DNA of 12,349 bases from the NCBI GenBank assembly GCA_937863205.1, contig CALMGA010000174.1, positions 1 through 12,349 on the forward strand, given 5' to 3'. The first letter of the stretch is position 1; each line of letters begins with the position of its first letter. Under the pieces are notes generated by a model. The model saw only the letters and a program-made list of their open reading frames with translations, did not search any database and had not been told where the DNA came from. Below, piece after piece: positions 7,621 to 12,349 of the stretch. A program made the translations under genes and the position numbers. This stretch comes from an uncultured Beijerinckiaceae bacterium. GTDB lineage: Bacteria > Pseudomonadota > Alphaproteobacteria > Rhizobiales > Beijerinckiaceae.

Positions 7621-9348
7621 ATGAGCGGAGATCTTTCGCGACGCGACGTGCTCGCCGGCGGCGCGGTCGCCCTTGCTGGATCCGCCGTCGCGCCGGCCGC
7701 AGCCGCCGGCTCCCCGCCCGGCGAGGACCCGGCGACTGTTCCGAGCGCGAAGGATGATGCTGGGACGGCGGATACGGTCGAAGGCACGGTGCGCGAGGTC
7801 GTCCTCGACACGGCCGCCCTTCGGCAGGGGCCGCCGGTCGCCGGCGTGCTGTTGTCGAACGGCCGCGAGGTCGTGCGCACCGATGCGGACGGGCGCTACA
7901 GTCTCCCGGTCGCGCCGGGGCAGACGGTGTTCCTGATCAAGCCGTCCGGCTTCCAGGTGCCGGTGGCGGCGGCGACGAAGCTGCCGCTGTTCTCCTACGT
8001 CCATGACCCCGAGGGGACGCCGCCGGCGCTGGGCTTCCGCTACCGCGGCCTGCCGCCGACCGGCCCGCTGCCGGCGCCGCTCGACTTCCAGCTCACGCGG
8101 GTGACCGAACCGGCGCGCTTCGACGTGATCCTGTTCACCGACCCGCAGCCGGAGTCGACGGCGGAGATCGCCTATGTCCGCGACTCGGTGGCGGCCGGGC
8201 TCGTCGGCTCGGCCGCCGCCTTCGGCATCACCTGCGGCGACATCGCCTTCGACGACCTTTCGATGTACGGCCGCATCAACCGCATCATCGGCCGCATCGG
8301 GCTGCCCTGGTGGAACGTCGGCGGCAACCACGACCTCGACTTCGAGGCGCCCGACGCGTCCCGCTCGCGCGATACCTACAAGCGCGTGTTCGGGGCGCCG
8401 TACTACGCCCACGAGCACGGCGGCGCGCTGTTCATCATGCTCGACAACGTCGAATATGCCGGCACCGCCCGCGACAAGCCGGGCGGTCGCGGCGCCTACC
8501 GCGGCGTGATCGCGCCCGACCAGCTCACCTTCGTCGAGAACCTGCTGGCCATGACGCCGCGCGAGCGCCTGCTCGTCTTCGTCATGCACATACCCCTGCG
8601 CACCTACCTCGATCCGACCGGACCCGGGCAGAACACCGCCAACCTCGCCGACCTGCTCAGGCTCATCGGCGATCGTCCGGCGGTCAGCTTCTCCGGCCAT
8701 ACCCATTCCACCGAGCACCATTATTTCGGCACGGCCGAGGGCGGGTCGGACGCCAAGCCACACCATCACCACGTGCTGACCGCCGTGTCCGGCTCGTGGT
8801 GGAGCGGTCCGCGCGACCACCGCGGCATCGCCTGCGCCGACAGCTATGATGGCACGCCCCACGGCTACCACGTTCTGGCGGTGGACGGCGCCACCTACAC
8901 CACCCGCTACGTGCCGGCCTCCGAGCCGGGCAGCCGGCAGATGCGGATCAGCCTCGACGCGCAGTTCCACGGCAACGATCGCGAGACGTTGGGCGACCTG
9001 AGCGAGGTCGAGCTGCTGCGCTCGCCGGTCGGCGCCGAGCAGGCGGCGGGCACGCTGGTGCTGGTCAACCTGTTCGACGGCGGCCCGCGTTCGGATGCGG
9101 TGATGACGATCGACGGCGGGCAGCCGATCCCGATGGTGCGCGTCGCACGCCCGGATCCCTTCGTGGTGCAGCTCTACGCCCGCCACCCCCAGACGATCAA
9201 GCCGTGGGTGAGCCCGCGCCCGTGCTCGCACCTGTGGCAGGCGGCGCTGCCGGCCGGCCTCGCGCCGGGCACCTATGCGCTGGAGGTGGTGGCCCGCGAC
9301 GAATACGGGCGCATGCTGCGGGACGCGATGGTGCTGGAGGTGGTGTGA
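7621..9348 (+). CDS. Tat-exported calcineurin-like metallophosphoesterase, three-domain type
   Basis: Probable periplasmic or secreted hydrolase of phosphoesters; substrate unknown. From the ATG at 7621 (CCGGAG upstream) it has 575 residues. The N-terminus carries a twin-arginine signal, SRRDVLAGG with Arg7-Arg8, a hydrophobic stretch, and probable cleavage near the alanines at 26-29. Residues about 55-165 resemble a small beta-sandwich (MetallophosN-like, with TDADGRYSLPV). The metallophosphoesterase core shows Asp174-x-Gln176 (FTDPQPE), Gly-Asp207 with Asp211/212, Gly-Asn236-His237-Asp238, His323 (VMHIPL), and Gly-His360-Thr-His362. Downstream GSWWSGP (391-397) and DGTPHGYHV (410-418) lead into a C-terminal MetallophosC-like domain of about 150 residues. 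The first metal motif has Gln where many relatives have His. The gene stands alone, divergent from trpG, with no partner to hint at its substrate. An alternative TTG at 7615 adds only two residues. Confidence 0.9.
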   Translation: MSGDLSRRDVLAGGAVALAGSAVAPAAAAGSPPGEDPATVPSAKDDAGTADTVEGTVREVVLDTAALRQGPPVAGVLLSNGREVVRTDADGRYSLPVAPGQTVFLIKPSGFQVPVAAATKLPLFSYVHDPEGTPPALGFRYRGLPPTGPLPAPLDFQLTRVTEPARFDVILFTDPQPESTAEIAYVRDSVAAGLVGSAAAFGITCGDIAFDDLSMYGRINRIIGRIGLPWWNVGGNHDLDFEAPDASRSRDTYKRVFGAPYYAHEHGGALFIMLDNVEYAGTARDKPGGRGAYRGVIAPDQLTFVENLLAMTPRERLLVFVMHIPLRTYLDPTGPGQNTANLADLLRLIGDRPAVSFSGHTHSTEHHYFGTAEGGSDAKPHHHHVLTAVSGSWWSGPRDHRGIACADSYDGTPHGYHVLAVDGATYTTRYVPASEPGSRQMRISLDAQFHGNDRETLGDLSEVELLRSPVGAEQAAGTLVLVNLFDGGPRSDAVMTIDGGQPIPMVRVARPDPFVVQLYARHPQTIKPWVSPRPCSHLWQAALPAGLAPGTYALEVVARDEYGRMLRDAMVLEVV

Positions 9349-9378
9349 GGCGTTGTTTCGCGAGGGAACGCCTGCAAC

Positions 9379-9406
9379 GCCGCCGGTTTGTGCGGCTCAC
9401 GGCGGC
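9379..9406. terminator. Possible bidirectional hairpin between convergent genes
   Basis: A perfect 7-bp inverted repeat (GCCGCCG at 9379-9385 and CGGCGGC at 9400-9406, loop 14 nt) lies in the 181-bp gap between the convergent phosphoesterase and mutB genes. Two weaker ones flank it: GGCGTT/AACGCC (9349-9354 and 9367-9372), directly after the phosphoesterase stop, and GGCCC/GGGCC (9421-9425 and 9432-9436, loop 6 nt). None is followed by a T-tract on either strand, so intrinsic termination is unproven. In DNA this G+C-rich, short inverted repeats also arise by chance. No coding region was recognised in this gap. Confidence 0.25.
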
Positions 9407-9529
9407 ATGGTATCGACAGAGGCCCTTAGCCGGGCCGGCAGGTGAGACCCGGCGAGGGGATCAGCTGGGGCTCCGAACAGAGCAGAAGGGTTGCTGCCGC
9501 CCGCCCAGCACCACCGCGCTCCGCCATTC

Positions 9530-11698
<2,169 letters not shown>

Positions 11699-11768
11699 GG
11701 GACGGCACATCCTCCGAAGGCTCGCGCGTCGACGGCACGAGGCGATGGCGCGGCAGCCGGCGGAATGG

Positions 11769-12349
11769 CTAATGGCCGGAGGCGAGCGCCTTGTCCAACG
11801 CCAAGCCTAGCACCTGCAAAGCGTGGCAGCGCTCATGAATGAGCGCGTCGACCCCCTTCTTTCGCCAGTCCTCGTCCCGCCCGGCCATCAGCACGAAGGT
11901 CGCACCAGCGCGCCGGAGCGCGGCGAGAACGGCCTCGCCGCGCTCGCGATAGATGTCGTCCGGGCCGCACAGGCAGGCAAGCCGGGCGCCGCTGGCCTCG
12001 AAGCGGGCGATGATCTCGTCGGCCTCCATCTGCTCCGGCGCGGTGGTGGCGAGGCCCGCGGCGGCAAGCAGGTTCGACGTGAACGTCGCCCGAGCGCCGA
12101 AGCCGGCCGGCGATCCCAGCGTGGCGAGGAACACCAGCGGCCGCCGGCAGTCTGGAAGCCCCGACTCCGCCCGGTCACGCAGGGCCTCGAAGGGTTCGGC
12201 GTCGCGCCCGCACGGCAAAACTCCCGATCCCGCGGAAAGAGCAGGCCGGGGCGGCACGTCAAGACCGGCGACGGCGGGGGCGCCTAGGCTGGGGAAGCGG
12301 CTGGTGCCGACGATGCCGCGGGCGAGCGTGGCGGCGGCATCGTCGGCAC
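11769..12349 (-). CDS. mutA: Methylmalonyl-CoA mutase small subunit, C-terminal part
   Basis: Non-catalytic partner of the heterodimeric methylmalonyl-CoA mutase encoded directly downstream. Only the last 192 residues are in the window; the frame is open to the right edge, so the start lies outside and the GTG at 12257 is internal. The visible part includes [11 protein letters not shown], the linker motif of the small subunit, then the degenerate B12-like domain: [52 protein letters not shown] and the terminal [19 protein letters not shown]. It has no DxHxxG cobalt-ligand motif, as expected for this subunit, which does not bind cobalamin. It is separated from mutB by 70 bp, is probably co-transcribed with it, and would be needed for dimer stability. 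Identification rests on these C-terminal motifs and on position, so it is a little less sure than mutB. Confidence 0.88.
   Translation of the reverse strand, partial: ADDAAATLARGIVGTSRFPSLGAPAVAGLDVPPRPALSAGSGVLPCGRDAEPFEALRDRAESGLPDCRRPLVFLATLGSPAGFGARATFTSNLLAAAGLATTAPEQMEADEIIARFEASGARLACLCGPDDIYRERGEAVLAALRRAGATFVLMAGRDEDWRKKGVDALIHERCHALQVLGLALDKALASGH

Noticed and set aside
7492..9231. Long minus-strand open frame (579 codons) antisense to the phosphoesterase
   Set aside because: Its translation is rich in Arg, Ala, His and Gln with no recognisable domain, while the plus strand has an intact enzyme with signal peptide and metal motifs.
11699..11710. ATG at 11710 as the mutB start
   Set aside because: The GGAGG ribosome-binding site directly abuts this codon, leaving no spacing; the in-frame ATG at 11698 fits better.

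Overview
The window is G+C-rich, densely packed chromosomal DNA with an alphaproteobacterial gene set, most likely from a Hyphomicrobiales (Rhizobiales) member. Three observations support this. A trpGDC-moaC-moeA run lies next to lexA and a convergent comEC, an arrangement I recall from this group. The lexA-yjbQ gap holds an alphaproteobacterial SOS box of the form GTTC-N7-GTTC. At the far end there is a two-gene heterodimeric methylmalonyl-CoA mutase. I do not assign a genus. No rRNA, tRNA, CRISPR array, insertion sequence or phage gene was recognised, and no gene-free stretch exceeds about 180 bases.

Layout from left to right. Bases 1-1941 (+) hold the 3' part of a ComEC/Rec2-like DNA-uptake channel whose start lies outside the window. 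It runs tail-to-tail into lexA (1919-2620, -), and the two coding regions overlap by 23 bp. lexA is divergent from yjbQ (2788-3225, +), and the SOS box sits in the A+T-richer gap between them. A co-directional minus-strand cluster follows, in transcription order trpG (7468) - trpD - trpC - moaC - moeA (3257). It encodes three tryptophan-pathway proteins and two molybdenum-cofactor proteins, joined by start/stop overlaps or a 3-bp gap. A probably Tat-exported three-domain calcineurin-like phosphoesterase (7621-9348, +) is divergent from trpG. A 181-bp gap with several inverted repeats separates it from the convergent methylmalonyl-CoA mutase pair: mutB, the catalytic large subunit (9530-11698, -), and upstream mutA, the small subunit, cut by the right edge of the window (11769-12349, -).

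How the genes work together. TrpG supplies ammonia to anthranilate synthase (TrpE is not in the window), and TrpD and TrpC perform the next steps of tryptophan synthesis. MoaC carries out part of the first step of molybdopterin synthesis and MoeA performs molybdate insertion. MutA and MutB form the B12-dependent isomerase converting methylmalonyl-CoA to succinyl-CoA. LexA is the SOS repressor and probably autoregulates through the box; the box is also close enough to yjbQ to affect it.

Most of the window is conserved housekeeping DNA. I do not see a new defence, mobile or biosynthetic system. The items most worth a second look are the SOS box serving a lexA/yjbQ divergent pair, the isolated exported phosphoesterase beside the trp cluster, and the tight trp-Moco coupling.
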